Positions 1 through 8,410 of a stretch of 64,000 nucleotides of DNA are shown here, piece after piece (the first letter of the stretch is position 1; every line of letters starts with the position of its first letter). The stretch spans positions 3,844,001 through 3,908,000 of the forward strand of contig NZ_JAUSZX010000001.1 of the NCBI RefSeq assembly GCF_030818015.1. Direction: 5' to 3'. The position numbers were made by a program, and so were the translations under genes. Origin of the DNA: Arthrobacter globiformis. GTDB lineage: Bacteria; Actinomycetota; Actinomycetes; Actinomycetales; Micrococcaceae. Under the pieces are notes generated by a model. It did no database searches. It was not told the origin of the DNA and saw nothing but the letters and a program-made list of their open reading frames with translations.

Positions 1-1079
1 GGCAGCGCCAGCGCAAGCGCCAGAGTGGCCAGCCCGCGCATGCCGCACCACGTCAGGATCAGCACCTCCTTGGCGGACGTCGGCTGCAGCAGGTTCGTGC
101 GGTGGCGGGCGGACAGGGCCAGCAGGCCCAGCCAGCCGAACCGCACGGCGAAGACCAGTACGCAGACCACGGCGGCGGTGCCCGCCATGCCCAGGATGCC
201 GGCCCCTTCCGCCCGGACCACGTCCTGGATCTCGAGCCCCACGAGCCCAAACGCAAGCCCCGTCACCAGCAGCTCCACCACGTCCCAAAAGGCCGTCCGG
301 GTCACCCGCTCGGCGGCGTCCTGCGGCCGGGCGTGCCGCTGCATCTCCAGGGCGGTGACCACGACGGCGATCACACCGGAGGCGTGGAATTCCTCCGCGA
401 GGATGTAGGCGGCAAACGGCACCACCAGCGTCACGGCGCTGCGGGCCACCATGGACGCCACAAGCCGGGTGATCAGCGACGTCAGCCAGCCCATGGCAAT
501 GCCGACCACGACGGCAAGTGCCGCCCCTACCACGAACTTGAGGACGACGTCGGGCCCTATCCTGGTGCCACCGACAGCGGCGGCAACAGCTGCCTGGAAG
601 ATGACAATGGCGGCGGCGTCGTTGAAGAGCCCTTCGCTTTGCAGCACCGTGATCAGGCGCCGCGGCATGTGCACGCGGCCGGCAACGGACTCCACCGCAA
701 CAGGGTCCGGCGGTGCCACCATGGCTCCGAGCGCGATGGCGGCCGGGATGCCGATCCCCGGAATCATGATCCACGCGGCGCCTGCGACAACGGCGGTGGA
801 GATGACCACCAGGGCCACGGCGAGCATGATGAGCGTGCGCCACCGGACCCGGAAGACGGCCCAGGAGCTCCGCTGCGCGGTGGCGAACAGCAGCGGCGGG
901 AGGAAGATCGGCAGGATCAGCTCCGGCGGAATCTCGATGTCCGGGAAGCCCGGGATGAACGTCAGCGCCACGGCCAGGAGCAGCATTAGGACCGGATAGG
1001 GCAGCCGCAGCCGGTCCCCGAGGCCCACGGCGACCACGGTGGCGAGCAGGAGGCCGATGATGAGTGCCAGCTGGTCCAT
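1..1079 (-). CDS. Na+/H+ antiporter, CPA1/NhaP type (3' end outside window)
   Basis: Integral membrane cation:proton exchanger. About 359 residues are visible from ATG at 1079; the frame is open to the window edge, so the C-terminus is missing. The sequence is a run of hydrophobic helices. A conserved antiporter core is visible: VAPPDPVAVES near residue 115, with the aspartate typical of the family's ion-binding helix, and EGLFNDAAAI near residue 150, which matches the family's E-x-x-x-ND signature. Known family role: pH and sodium homeostasis. The gene lies downstream of, and on the same strand as, the reductase gene at 1288-1947, separated by a hairpin element at 1190-1250. The family call is firm; substrate (Na+ or K+) is not decidable. 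Confidence 0.85.
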   Translation of the reverse strand, partial: MDQLALIIGLLLATVVAVGLGDRLRLPYPVLMLLLAVALTFIPGFPDIEIPPELILPIFLPPLLFATAQRSSWAVFRVRWRTLIMLAVALVVISTAVVAGAAWIMIPGIGIPAAIALGAMVAPPDPVAVESVAGRVHMPRRLITVLQSEGLFNDAAAIVIFQAAVAAAVGGTRIGPDVVLKFVVGAALAVVVGIAMGWLTSLITRLVASMVARSAVTLVVPFAAYILAEEFHASGVIAVVVTALEMQRHARPQDAAERVTRTAFWDVVELLVTGLAFGLVGLEIQDVVRAEGAGILGMAGTAAVVCVLVFAVRFGWLGLLALSARHRTNLLQPTSAKEVLILTWCGMRGLATLALALAL

Positions 1080-1189
1080 GTGCCCACTTTCCCCGAGTGC
1101 GCCACGCCTCGGACGGAGGGCGGCCGTTGCCTTTCAACCCTACCGGGAACACCGCGGCCCTACTCCTGCCCAACGCCGCCCGGACCGGG

Positions 1190-1250
1190 GCGAACGTACA
1201 CTTGCGGCCCTAAACGAACCCTCTTTTTGGGGCCCCAAGTGTACGTTCGC
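1190..1250. repeat. Dispersed palindromic element, family A copy 1
   Basis: Inverted repeat. A 15-bp perfect outer stem (1190-1204 with 1236-1250) continues after one mismatch with 5 more pairs (1206-1210 with 1230-1234), leaving a T-rich loop. Its arm GCGAACGTACACTTG closely resembles the arm of the element at 24289-24344. It sits between two minus-strand genes and could end transcription from 1288-1947. Confidence 0.85.
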
Positions 1251-1287
1251 GCTGTGCTGTTGTTCTCGTCGGGCTTCGGCTGCAGGG

Positions 1288-1947
1288 CTACTGCAGGCCG
1301 GCCAGCGCGGCCGCCACCGGCTGCGTGCCGTCGCGGAATTCGATGGTCCGGCCGACAGTATCCGGCAGGTCAAGCACCGCGGCGGCAACGATAGCCACGT
1401 TGGCTCGCGAGGTCTGCGTGCCGGAACTGGCGTCTTCGGGGCTCACGTCGATCAGCCCGTTTCCCGGCCCTTCGGTCAGCGACCCCGGACCCAGGATGGT
1501 CCATTCGAGGTTGGTGCCGCGGAGGTACTCGTCGGCGGCGGCCTTGGCCTCGGCGTACGCGTGGAAACTGTGCCCCTCGGGAACCCCGTGGTCCGGGCCC
1601 GCCCCAAAGTAGGACACCATCACATAGCGCCCGACGCCGGCCTCCGCGGCCGCGTCCATGGAACGGATGGCGGCGTCGCGGTCCACCGCATACGTGCGGG
1701 CCGGGTCCCCTCCCCCGGCGCCGGCTGACCAGACCACCGCGTCGTGGTTCCCGAGCGCGGCGGCGACGTCCGCCGTCGTCGACTTTTCAACGTCAAGGAC
1801 CGACGGCGACGCGCCGGTGGCGGCGACATCCGCCGCATGGTCCGGGTTACGGATGAAGGACGTGACGCTGTGCCCCTGTTCCGTGAGGAGGGCGGACAGT
1901 TGCAGGGCCACCTTGCCGTGGCCACCGATGATTGCGATGCGGGTCAT
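1288..1947 (-). CDS. NAD(P)-binding oxidoreductase, NmrA/atypical SDR type
   Basis: 219-residue Rossmann-fold protein. The N-terminal strand is followed by the nucleotide-binding glycine motif GGHGKVA (residues 8-14), and a Y131-x3-K135 pair fits the SDR active site. The length (about 220) matches the short NAD(H)-binding family often annotated as NAD-dependent epimerase or sugar epimerase, YwnB/YtfG-like. No substrate can be read from the sequence. Cytoplasmic, no signal or membrane segment. It is the upstream neighbour of the antiporter, with the family A hairpin between them, so the two are probably separate transcripts. Confidence 0.8.
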   Translation of the reverse strand: MTRIAIIGGHGKVALQLSALLTEQGHSVTSFIRNPDHAADVAATGASPSVLDVEKSTTADVAAALGNHDAVVWSAGAGGGDPARTYAVDRDAAIRSMDAAAEAGVGRYVMVSYFGAGPDHGVPEGHSFHAYAEAKAAADEYLRGTNLEWTILGPGSLTEGPGNGLIDVSPEDASSGTQTSRANVAIVAAAVLDLPDTVGRTIEFRDGTQPVAAALAGLQ

Positions 1948-2008
1948 GTCCCCATTGTGTCCCAGGCGCGGTGCCCGCCGCAGGCCGGCACTCCCTCATC
2001 CGGACCGG

Positions 2009-2572
2009 TCACGCTGTCCGGTTGGCGTAGCGGAGGAAGACAGTGCCGTTGCCGAACCGCTTCTCCTCCAGCAACTCAAGCCGGAGGCGGACGTCGTCCG
2101 GGAGGAAGCGCTTGCCGGCGCCGACCGCCACGGGCGAGAGGAACATCTGGAACTCGTCCACCAGCCCCGCCCGGATGGCTGCCGCGGCAAGTTCGGCGCC
2201 GCCCACGGCCAGGTCCCGGCTAGCGTCGGCCTTGAGCCGTCCGACGGCATCGGCGCTGAACTCCCGCTCGATCCGGGTCCGGGCGGTGGTCACATCCTCC
2301 AACGAGCGGGAGAAGACCACCTTGTCCGCCGCCTTCCAGAGGTCGGCGAAGTCGCGGATGTAACCGGGGATCTCGCCGAAGTCCTCCGGATGCTCCCAGA
2401 CGGCCATCACTTCGTACATCCTGCGGCCGAGCAGGTACGTCCCCGCCGACCGCTGAAGCTCGTTGACGAAGGAATGCACCTCGGCGTCCGGCTCGGCCCA
2501 GTCGAAGTTGCCGTCCCGGTCCGCGATGTAGCCGTCGAGGGACATGAGTCCCGAGTAGATCAGTCTGGCCAT
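2009..2572 (-). CDS. Dihydrofolate reductase family protein (RibD C-terminal fold)
   Basis: 187 residues from ATG at 2572. This start is preferred over an in-frame ATG 48 nt upstream because AGGAG lies 5-6 nt before it and the family motif begins right after it (MARLIYSGLMSLDGYIA). Visible signatures: the N-terminal S-x-DGYIA motif, YLLGRRMYEVM near residue 55, and a GGAEL motif near 123. These occur in the YyaP/YwjB type of DHFR-like proteins rather than in FolA. Probably an NADPH-dependent reductase of unknown substrate. It is monocistronic; the nearest genes are 61 nt and more away. Confidence 0.8.
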   Translation of the reverse strand: MARLIYSGLMSLDGYIADRDGNFDWAEPDAEVHSFVNELQRSAGTYLLGRRMYEVMAVWEHPEDFGEIPGYIRDFADLWKAADKVVFSRSLEDVTTARTRIEREFSADAVGRLKADASRDLAVGGAELAAAAIRAGLVDEFQMFLSPVAVGAGKRFLPDDVRLRLELLEEKRFGNGTVFLRYANRTA

Positions 2573-2784
2573 GCCGGCTCCTGTTGTCCGTTGCGGTGTG
2601 CAGTCCGACCTTAGGTTCATGGCGCCCGGATGACAACGGTTCCGCTGGTTCCGGAGCCATCCGCAGCGTTGCCACAGGATTCCATCAGGACCTGATCAAG
2701 GATCCGGTTCTCCCCTATTCCGGCTGGCATGCTGGTTGACACATCAAGCAATTCATACTGTTTCAGGAATCATCAGGGGGAATC

Positions 2785-3546
2785 ATGCCGCTAGGCACGT
2801 TCAATCACACAGGCCCGTCGAACCACACCGGCCCGTTCAAATCGGCCCGACGCCGGGTGGTGGCCATCACTGCGTCCGTCAGGTCCGGCCTTTGGGCCCG
2901 GTCGCTGTCCGCGACCGCCGTGGCCGCCGGCCTGCTGCTCACCGGGCTGGCAGTCCCCGCCGAGGCTGCCACCTACTATTCCGCGCCGCTGCGGACCGCC
3001 GCCCGTGCCCTCACGGTGGCCGCGGAGAACAATGCCGGCTACGACCGGACCCGCTACTTCGGCACCTGGCTGGACACCAACCGTGACTGCCAGAACACCC
3101 GGGCCGAGGTCCTGCTGCAGGAGGCGAAGGCCACCGCGACGTACACCACCGCGCGCCGGTGCACCGTGCGCACGGCCCGCTGGGTGACCAGGTGGGACAA
3201 CCGCACGCACACCCTGGCGTCGGCCGTGGAGATCGACCACACGGTTCCCGTCCATGAGGCGTGGGGCTCGGGCGCCCGCTACTGGTCGCAGGCGCGCCGG
3301 GTGGCGTTCTACAACGACCTCGGCGACGGTCGGTCCCTGAACGCGCAGACGGCGGCACTGAACTCCGCCAAGCAAGCCCGGGGTCCAGAGGCATGGATGC
3401 CGCCGGCGAACCGCTGCGAGTACATCGGCAACTGGATCGCGGTGAAGATCCGGTGGGGCCTGCGGGTGGACAGCGCCGAGAAGGCCGCCCTGATCCGCTG
3501 GGCAGACTCGTGCCCGAACGTGCGCATCAGCGTCACCCGCGCGTAG
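2785..3546 (+). CDS. Secreted HNH nuclease (DUF1524/GmrSD C-terminal type)
   Basis: 253 residues from ATG 2785, with GGGGG 4-8 nt upstream. A positively charged N-terminus, a hydrophobic stretch (about residues 43-58) and AEA-A at 59-62 form a signal peptide, so the mature protein is exported. The nuclease core is EIDHTVPVHEAW (near residue 150) followed by LNAQTAALNSAK and GPEAWMPP; the DH, N and second N/H positions fit the HNH betabeta-alpha metal motif. Secreted DUF1524 proteins of about 200-250 residues are common in actinobacteria and are presumed to be extracellular DNases. A TTGACA hexamer at 2736-2741 may be its -35 box. Three near-copies of CCGCAGGCAAATAG follow the stop. Confidence 0.85.
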   Translation: MPLGTFNHTGPSNHTGPFKSARRRVVAITASVRSGLWARSLSATAVAAGLLLTGLAVPAEAATYYSAPLRTAARALTVAAENNAGYDRTRYFGTWLDTNRDCQNTRAEVLLQEAKATATYTTARRCTVRTARWVTRWDNRTHTLASAVEIDHTVPVHEAWGSGARYWSQARRVAFYNDLGDGRSLNAQTAALNSAKQARGPEAWMPPANRCEYIGNWIAVKIRWGLRVDSAEKAALIRWADSCPNVRISVTRA

Positions 3547-3606
3547 GCCTCCGGGGAGCCCCGCAGGCAAATAGACGCCGCAGGCAAATAGCCCCCGCAG
3601 CCAAAT

Positions 3607-3643
3607 AGCCCCGCACCGCCGCAAAGGCAGTGCGGGGCTTTTC
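3607..3643 (+). terminator. Intrinsic terminator of the HNH nuclease gene
   Basis: A 10-bp GC-rich stem, AGCCCCGCAC (3607-3616) with GTGCGGGGCT (3630-3639), followed by TTT. It lies 60 nt after the nuclease stop. Confidence 0.85.
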
Positions 3644-3706
3644 GTAATTACGACGCCGGTTCCCCCAAAGTGCCCCACGACGGCTCGGGCCGGATGAGCC
3701 ATGGCC

Positions 3707-3748
3707 CAAAAACAAAAGCAGGCCAGGGGCTGATTGCCTCTGGCCTGC
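3707..3748 (-). terminator. Intrinsic terminator of tRNA-Met
   Basis: On the minus strand, 9 nt after the tRNA 3' end. A 12-bp stem with one G.U pair (3718-3729 with 3737-3748) is followed by a T-rich tract (3707-3717). Confidence 0.85.
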
Positions 3749-3756
3749 AGATTCTG

Positions 3757-3830
3757 TAGCGGTGGGGAGGCTCGATCTCCCGACCTCACGATTATGAGTC
3801 GTGCGCTCTAACCAACTGAGCTACACCGCC
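3757..3830 (-). tRNA. tRNA-Met(CAT)
   Basis: 74 nt; cloverleaf read on the minus strand. The 7-bp acceptor ends in a G1.U72 wobble; the D-arm is normal; the anticodon loop is CTCATAA (CAT); the T-stem is GGGAG/CTCCC with loop ATCGAGC. No CCA is encoded. The D-arm and acceptor resemble actinobacterial elongator Met; lysidine-modified Ile2 has the same anticodon and is less likely. The T-loop has A at position 54 instead of T. Confidence 0.92.
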
Positions 3831-3834
3831 ACGA

Positions 3835-3880
3835 ATGAGAAAAACCTGTGTCAAGCCGGTCAAGACCGCCTTGACACAGG
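3835..3880 (-). terminator. Intrinsic terminator between tRNA-Thr and tRNA-Met
   Basis: A perfect 11-bp stem (3845-3855 with 3870-3880) is followed on the minus strand by TTTTT. It should end transcription of tRNA-Thr, so the two adjacent tRNAs are separate transcription units. Confidence 0.85.
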
Positions 3881-3891
3881 CCCTCATTCCG

Positions 3892-3963
3892 AGCCCCCCA
3901 CCGGAATCGATCCGGTGACCTCGTTCTTACCAAGAACGCGCTCTACCACTGAGCTAGGGGGGC
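3892..3963 (-). tRNA. tRNA-Thr(GGT)
   Basis: 72 nt on the minus strand. The acceptor is GCCCCCC/GGGGGGC with discriminator U; the anticodon loop has GGT; the T-stem is ACCGG/CCGGT with loop ATCGATT, again A54 instead of T54. CCA is not encoded. Confidence 0.93.
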
Positions 3964-4149
3964 AACGAGTAAATACTCTACCCGAAGATTTCGCACTCAA
4001 CAAATCGGCGGCGGAACGGGGTTCTCCAGGGTCAAAAACCCCGGAAATACAGGCTTGGAGCGGGCTGCAGGCCCCTGTTGGATGCCGCTGCAGGACCTTC
4101 AGGACGCGGATGTGACGAAGCGAACACACCGCCAGGTAGAACGACCTTA

Positions 4150-4187
4150 AATAGGAACAGGCCGGCATCAGCCGGCCTGTTTCTATT
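4150..4187 (-). terminator. Terminator of the DEAD-box helicase gene
   Basis: An 11-bp perfect core stem (4156-4166 with 4171-4181), loop ATCA, extended to about 17 bp by AT-rich pairs and one G.U. It lies 56 nt after the helicase stop, and A/T flanks on both sides allow action in both directions. Confidence 0.75.
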
Positions 4188-4242
4188 CGGATGCGGAATT
4201 CACCGCAGCGTCATCATCACGCGGTTCGTCGCGATGAGGTGA

Positions 4243-6372
4243 CTACCACTTGCCCTTGCGGTTGAAGTCGCGGTGGCCGCCCTCGTTGCCGTGGCGGGGC
4301 TTGCGTGCGCCATCACCGTGACCGCCGAAGCGGGAGTCGCTCGACTGACCCCGGTCGCCGCCAAAGCCGCGCTCGGAACGCTCGCTGTACGAGCGGCCGC
4401 CGCGGTCAGCGGAGGAACGCTCGCCGTCGTTCTTGCGGAACTCCTTCTTGAAGCCCCCGCCGCCCTTGAAGTTGCCGCCGCGGTCGCCGCCACGGTTGCC
4501 CTGGTAGCTGCCACGGTCACCGGAAGGCTTGCGGCCGGAGTCCAGCTCGAGGTGGATCAGCTCGCCGCCGATCCGCGTGCGGGACAGGGCCTTCAGCTGA
4601 TCGGGGCTCAGGTCGGCCGGGAGCTCCACGAGCGAGTGGTCCGAGCGGATGTCAATGCCGCCGATCTGCGACGACGAAATGCCGCCTTCGTTGGCGATGG
4701 CGCCCACGATGGAACCCGGCATGACGCGCTGGCGCCGTCCGACGGCGATCCGGTACGTGGCGTTGCCCTCGGTCAGCGTGCGGGTCGGGCCGCGGGAGCC
4801 GAAGCCGTCCTTGGACCGTTCGCGCTTCTGGTACTCCGGAGCAGCAGGCAGTTCCTTGACCAGCAGCGGCTGGCCGCCTTGCGCCATCACAGCCAGTGCC
4901 GCAGCGATTTCTGCTGCCGGCACGTTGTGCTCTTCCTCGTAAGACGCGATCAGGTCACGGAATGCCGCCACGTCTTCGGACTCGAGCGTCTCAGTGATGC
5001 GCTCGGCGAACTTGCCCAGACGCAGCGTGTTGACGGTCTCAGCGGTGGGCAGGTGCATCTGCTCTACAGGCTGGCGCGTGGCCTTCTCAATGGAACGCAG
5101 CAAGTACTTCTCGCGCGGAGTCATGAACAGGATCGCATCGCCGGATCGGCCGGCACGGCCGGTGCGGCCGATGCGGTGCACGTAAGACTCGGTGTCGTGC
5201 GGGATGTCGTAGTTGACCACGTGGCTGATGCGCTCGACGTCCAGGCCGCGGGCGGCGACGTCGGTGGCAACCAGGATGTCGATGCGACCTTCCTTGAGCG
5301 CGTCAACGGTACGTTCGCGCTGCTGCTGCGGGATGTCGCCGTTGATGGCGGCAGCCTGGAAGCCGCGGGCGCGCAGCTTGTCGGCGAGGTCCTCGGTGGC
5401 CATTTTGGTGCGGACGAACGCGATGACGCCGTCGAACTCTTCGACCTCGAGGATGCGGGTCATGGCATCGAGCTTGTGCGGGCCCATAACCTGCAGGTAG
5501 CGCTGACGGGTGTTCGCGCCGGTGGTGGTCTTGGACTTCACCGAGATCTCGGCCGGGTTGTTCAGGTACTGCTTGGACATCCGGCGGATCTGGCTCGGCA
5601 TGGTGGCGGAGAACAGTGCCACCTGGCGGTCCGACGGGGTCTGCTGGAAGATCTGCTCCACGTCTTCGGCGAAGCCCATGCGGAGCATTTCGTCGGCCTC
5701 GTCCAGCACCAGGTACTGCAGTTCGGAGAGATCCAGGGAGCCCTTGGCAATGTGGTCGATCACTCGGCCGGGAGTACCGACGACAACCTGTGCACCGCGG
5801 CGCAGGCCGGCGAGCTGGGGGCCGTAGGCGGAGCCGCCGTAGACGGGGAGGACGGTGAAGTCATCGATGTGCTTGGCGTACGAGGTGAAGGCCTCGGCAA
5901 CCTGGAGCGCGAGCTCGCGGGTTGGGGCGAGAACCAGGGCCTGCGTCTTGCGGGACGGGCCGTTGAGGTCGTGGAGCTCGGCCAGGCGGGACAGTGCCGG
6001 TACTGCGAATGCTGCAGTCTTACCGGTGCCGGTCTGGGCGAGGCCCACGACGTCGCGGCCTTCAAGCAGCAGCGGGATGGTTGCTGCCTGGATCGGGGAA
6101 GGCTTTTCGTAGCCGACGTCCTGCAGGGCGGCCAGCACGCGGCCGTCGATGCCGAGATCGGCGAACTTCACGCCTTCTTCATCGTCTTCATCGGCCTTGG
6201 CAGCGGGGGCCTCAGCGGCGGGGGCTGCGGCCTCGGCGGGCTCGGCTGCAGGAGCGTCGGCGGGGGCTGCGGCCACGGCGGGCTCGGCTGCAGGGACAGC
6301 AGCCTCGGTGAATTCAACGTTGGCGGTTTCGGCGGCAGCCGTCTCGTTGGCGTTGTCGTGATTTTCGGGCAT
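4243..6372 (-). CDS. DEAD-box ATP-dependent RNA helicase, CsdA/DeaD type
   Basis: 709 residues from ATG 6372 (MPENHDN). In-frame ATGs lie 21 and 87 nt upstream but have no better ribosome site; GAGG lies 11-15 nt before the chosen start. Layout: an acidic Ala/Pro/Glu-rich N-terminal tail (about 1-65); Q motif (FADLG...PIQ); Walker A AQTGTGKT near 117; DEAD near 220; SAT near 250; HRIGRTGRAGR near 395; a DbpA-like RNA-binding domain (about 560-625); and an Arg/Gly-rich, low-complexity tail to the end. This matches the long actinobacterial cold-shock and ribosome-biogenesis DEAD proteins that unwind structured RNA. The 500-nt upstream gap may hold a long leader, as is common for cold-induced helicases. 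Confidence 0.93.
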   Translation of the reverse strand: MPENHDNANETAAAETANVEFTEAAVPAAEPAVAAAPADAPAAEPAEAAAPAAEAPAAKADEDDEEGVKFADLGIDGRVLAALQDVGYEKPSPIQAATIPLLLEGRDVVGLAQTGTGKTAAFAVPALSRLAELHDLNGPSRKTQALVLAPTRELALQVAEAFTSYAKHIDDFTVLPVYGGSAYGPQLAGLRRGAQVVVGTPGRVIDHIAKGSLDLSELQYLVLDEADEMLRMGFAEDVEQIFQQTPSDRQVALFSATMPSQIRRMSKQYLNNPAEISVKSKTTTGANTRQRYLQVMGPHKLDAMTRILEVEEFDGVIAFVRTKMATEDLADKLRARGFQAAAINGDIPQQQRERTVDALKEGRIDILVATDVAARGLDVERISHVVNYDIPHDTESYVHRIGRTGRAGRSGDAILFMTPREKYLLRSIEKATRQPVEQMHLPTAETVNTLRLGKFAERITETLESEDVAAFRDLIASYEEEHNVPAAEIAAALAVMAQGGQPLLVKELPAAPEYQKRERSKDGFGSRGPTRTLTEGNATYRIAVGRRQRVMPGSIVGAIANEGGISSSQIGGIDIRSDHSLVELPADLSPDQLKALSRTRIGGELIHLELDSGRKPSGDRGSYQGNRGGDRGGNFKGGGGFKKEFRKNDGERSSADRGGRSYSERSERGFGGDRGQSSDSRFGGHGDGARKPRHGNEGGHRDFNRKGKW

Positions 6373-6878
6373 AGGTAAATATTCCTCATCCATAGGGGGC
6401 CAGGCGGCACAACCCGAGGTGAGCGGAGCCGCAGTACATGTGCCGTGGGCGCCGGGCATACATTGACCGGCCGGTCACGTAGAAGTCCGGCGCTTTCGCA
6501 ATCCCGTGGCAGGACTTCGCACTGCATCTCTTGGCTGCTATCCCAGCAGTCTGTACAGCGTTTTCTTCAGCCGGCTCTCCCTATGAAAATGCCCGCATCA
6601 CATTTGCGGGCCCCAACACTTGCCAGTCCTGCCTCAAGAATTGGGCAGGAATAAGGGATTTCCGGAGTGGGGGATGTTTCAAGTGTAAAGCATGCCGCCG
6701 CCCGCAAGCTAACCGGGGCTGCGGCAGGGGCGGTGACCTTGCGCACACGCGGCAATTCTGCACCGGTTTCTGCGTCCGGGCGCGCCCTGCCCGGTCGCCA
6801 AATCAGGGGCACCCCCGGTGCAGGCTGCCTATAGCGGCGCAGAAATGGGGGACTCGCGGCCGCACTACACACGGGCTG
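6373..6878. other. 506-bp gap between MOSC gene and helicase
   Basis: No credible coding frame on either strand. It lies upstream of the helicase and downstream of the MOSC gene, both on the minus strand. A short palindrome ACCGGCCGGT occurs near 6467. Most likely it is the helicase promoter and a long 5' leader. Confidence 0.5.
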
Positions 6879-7532
6879 CTAGCGGCCCAAGCGGTGGAGC
6901 ATCTTCTCAAATCGCTCGTGGTACTCCGGCTGCAGGCGGATTTCGCCGTCGGCCTCGGCGTCGCGCAAGGCCTCGATGGCATCGACGTCGGGCTCGCTGA
7001 ACCAGCGGCCGATGGTCACGCCATGCTTGGGCACGAAGAGGCGGTGGATGTGGTCGCCTGCCTGCACTGTGCCGGTCTTGATGACACGCAGGTAGGCGCC
7101 CACCCGGCCCGCCTCCGTGAAGCGCTTGACCCACTGAGTCTCCCCCATGCGCCGCTGGAAGGTTGCGCAGGGCACGCGCGGGGAGGTGACCTCAACCTCG
7201 ACGTCCAAGCCGATCCGCCAGCGTTCGCCAATTACGGCACCGGTGGTCTCGATCCCTGCCACGCGCAGGTTCTCACCGAAGATCCCGGGCGGCAGTTCGC
7301 GCTGCAGTTCACCGATCCAGTAGTCGGCGTCGGTCTGGGAATAGGCGTACAGTGCCTGGTCCTCTCCCCCGTGGTGGATGCGGCTGGCCTGGATGTCACC
7401 GTGCAGGCCCAGCTTGTGCACCTTCACGGGCCCATCCACGGGGCGCTTGTCGATGGCGGTAACGCCGACGCTTCCTTCGTCCGGAAGGAGCTGGTGGACC
7501 CGGCAAACGGCAAGAAGAGTGGCTGTGTGCAT
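6879..7532 (-). CDS. MOSC domain-containing protein (YiiM type)
   Basis: 217 residues from ATG 7532. MOSC domains bind molybdenum cofactor or carry sulfur through a conserved cysteine. Visible family features are LGLHGDIQASRIHHGGEDQA (about 41-60), PPGIFGENLRVAG (about 81-93) and the cysteine in RVPCATFQRRMGE (about 117-129). A C-terminal helical extension matches the 3-alpha domain of YiiM-like proteins, which in E. coli help reduce N-hydroxylated compounds. Cytoplasmic and monocistronic. Confidence 0.88.
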   Translation of the reverse strand: MHTATLLAVCRVHQLLPDEGSVGVTAIDKRPVDGPVKVHKLGLHGDIQASRIHHGGEDQALYAYSQTDADYWIGELQRELPPGIFGENLRVAGIETTGAVIGERWRIGLDVEVEVTSPRVPCATFQRRMGETQWVKRFTEAGRVGAYLRVIKTGTVQAGDHIHRLFVPKHGVTIGRWFSEPDVDAIEALRDAEADGEIRLQPEYHERFEKMLHRLGR

Positions 7533-7703
7533 GGCATTAGTCTAGGTTCTCGGCCTGACCAGCGCCTTTGGTGTTTCCGCCCGGGTTGTTTTCCGATAAT
7601 TTATTCACCTCGCGACCGTCCCAGCCACTAGGCTTGCTGGAGTATTTCACTGGCAGTCGGGCAGCTGCTTCATCGGCAGTGACCGGCACAGGTAGGCAAC
7701 AGC

Positions 7704-8408
7704 ATGGAGCAGCAAGGGGAAACCATGGACCCGGAGAAAGACCCGCGCAAGGACGCTGACGGGGACCGGGGCGATGGCGCGCCTGGCGGCGGTCCGGCCA
7801 AGCCGCCGCCCTGGCAGGTGCCCAAACCGGAACTCCACCCCGAGCTGCTGACCCCCGGCACGCCGGGAGAGGAAGGCCGGGGAAAGCCAGGCAGCGGAAA
7901 GCCCCACACGGAAACCCCGGGCAAGGCAACCCCGGGAGAAGGAAACCAGAAGCAAACAGGCTTCCCCCAGCCCAGCCCCGTCTTCGATCCGTTCGCGCGT
8001 GACCGCGAGCGCGATGCGGCAGCTCGGAAGAAGCGGTCGCAGCGCCGCACGGTAGTGGTGGGCCTCGGCGTCACAGCGCTTCTGGCCGGCACCATCACGG
8101 CGATCGTGGCCAGCAACGAGCAGGACCCCGACTACGCCCAGGTCTGCTTCAACGAGGAAACCGGCGAGCGCGTCGAGGACACCCAGTGCAACAGCTCGGC
8201 CGGGCGCGGCGGGGCCTTGTATGCCTGGTACTTCTATGCGCGCGGGGCCAGCGTTCCGGGCATCGGCCAGAACAGGACGGCCTATCCGAACTTCACCAGG
8301 ACGGTGCCGCAGGGGGCCAAGACGTCCACGGGCTACAGCAGCAAAGGCGGCACGGTCAGCAGGGGCGGCTTCGGCAGCAGCTCCAAAGGCGGAAGCACGG
8401 GAGGCTAG
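7704..8408 (+). CDS. YgiB-like (DUF1190-like) membrane protein, first gene of a YgiBC-type operon
   Basis: 234 residues from ATG 7704; an ATG seven codons downstream is an alternative. The N-terminal 100 residues are Pro/Gly/Lys-rich and disordered. One transmembrane helix lies near 116-133 (VVVGLGVTALLAGTITAIVA), followed by an outward domain with two cysteines (CFNEETGERVEDTQC) and a Gly/Ser-rich tail ending GGFGSSSKGG. Position before a glutathionylspermidine-synthase-like gene, the two cysteines and the GGFG tail recall E. coli YgiB (DUF1190), which precedes ygiC. The homology is inferred from pattern and context only. Function unknown. Confidence 0.7.
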   Translation: MEQQGETMDPEKDPRKDADGDRGDGAPGGGPAKPPPWQVPKPELHPELLTPGTPGEEGRGKPGSGKPHTETPGKATPGEGNQKQTGFPQPSPVFDPFARDRERDAAARKKRSQRRTVVVGLGVTALLAGTITAIVASNEQDPDYAQVCFNEETGERVEDTQCNSSAGRGGALYAWYFYARGASVPGIGQNRTAYPNFTRTVPQGAKTSTGYSSKGGTVSRGGFGSSSKGGSTGG

Positions 8409-8410
8409 GC

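Noticed and set aside
15..999. Plus-strand frames across the antiporter gene
   Set aside because: Their translations are His/Gly/Arg-rich; the minus strand gives a clear membrane antiporter.
4273..6378. Long plus-strand open frame across the DEAD-box helicase gene
   Set aside because: Exact antisense of a well-recognised helicase; high-GC codon bias creates such mirror frames. Its translation has no family-like features.
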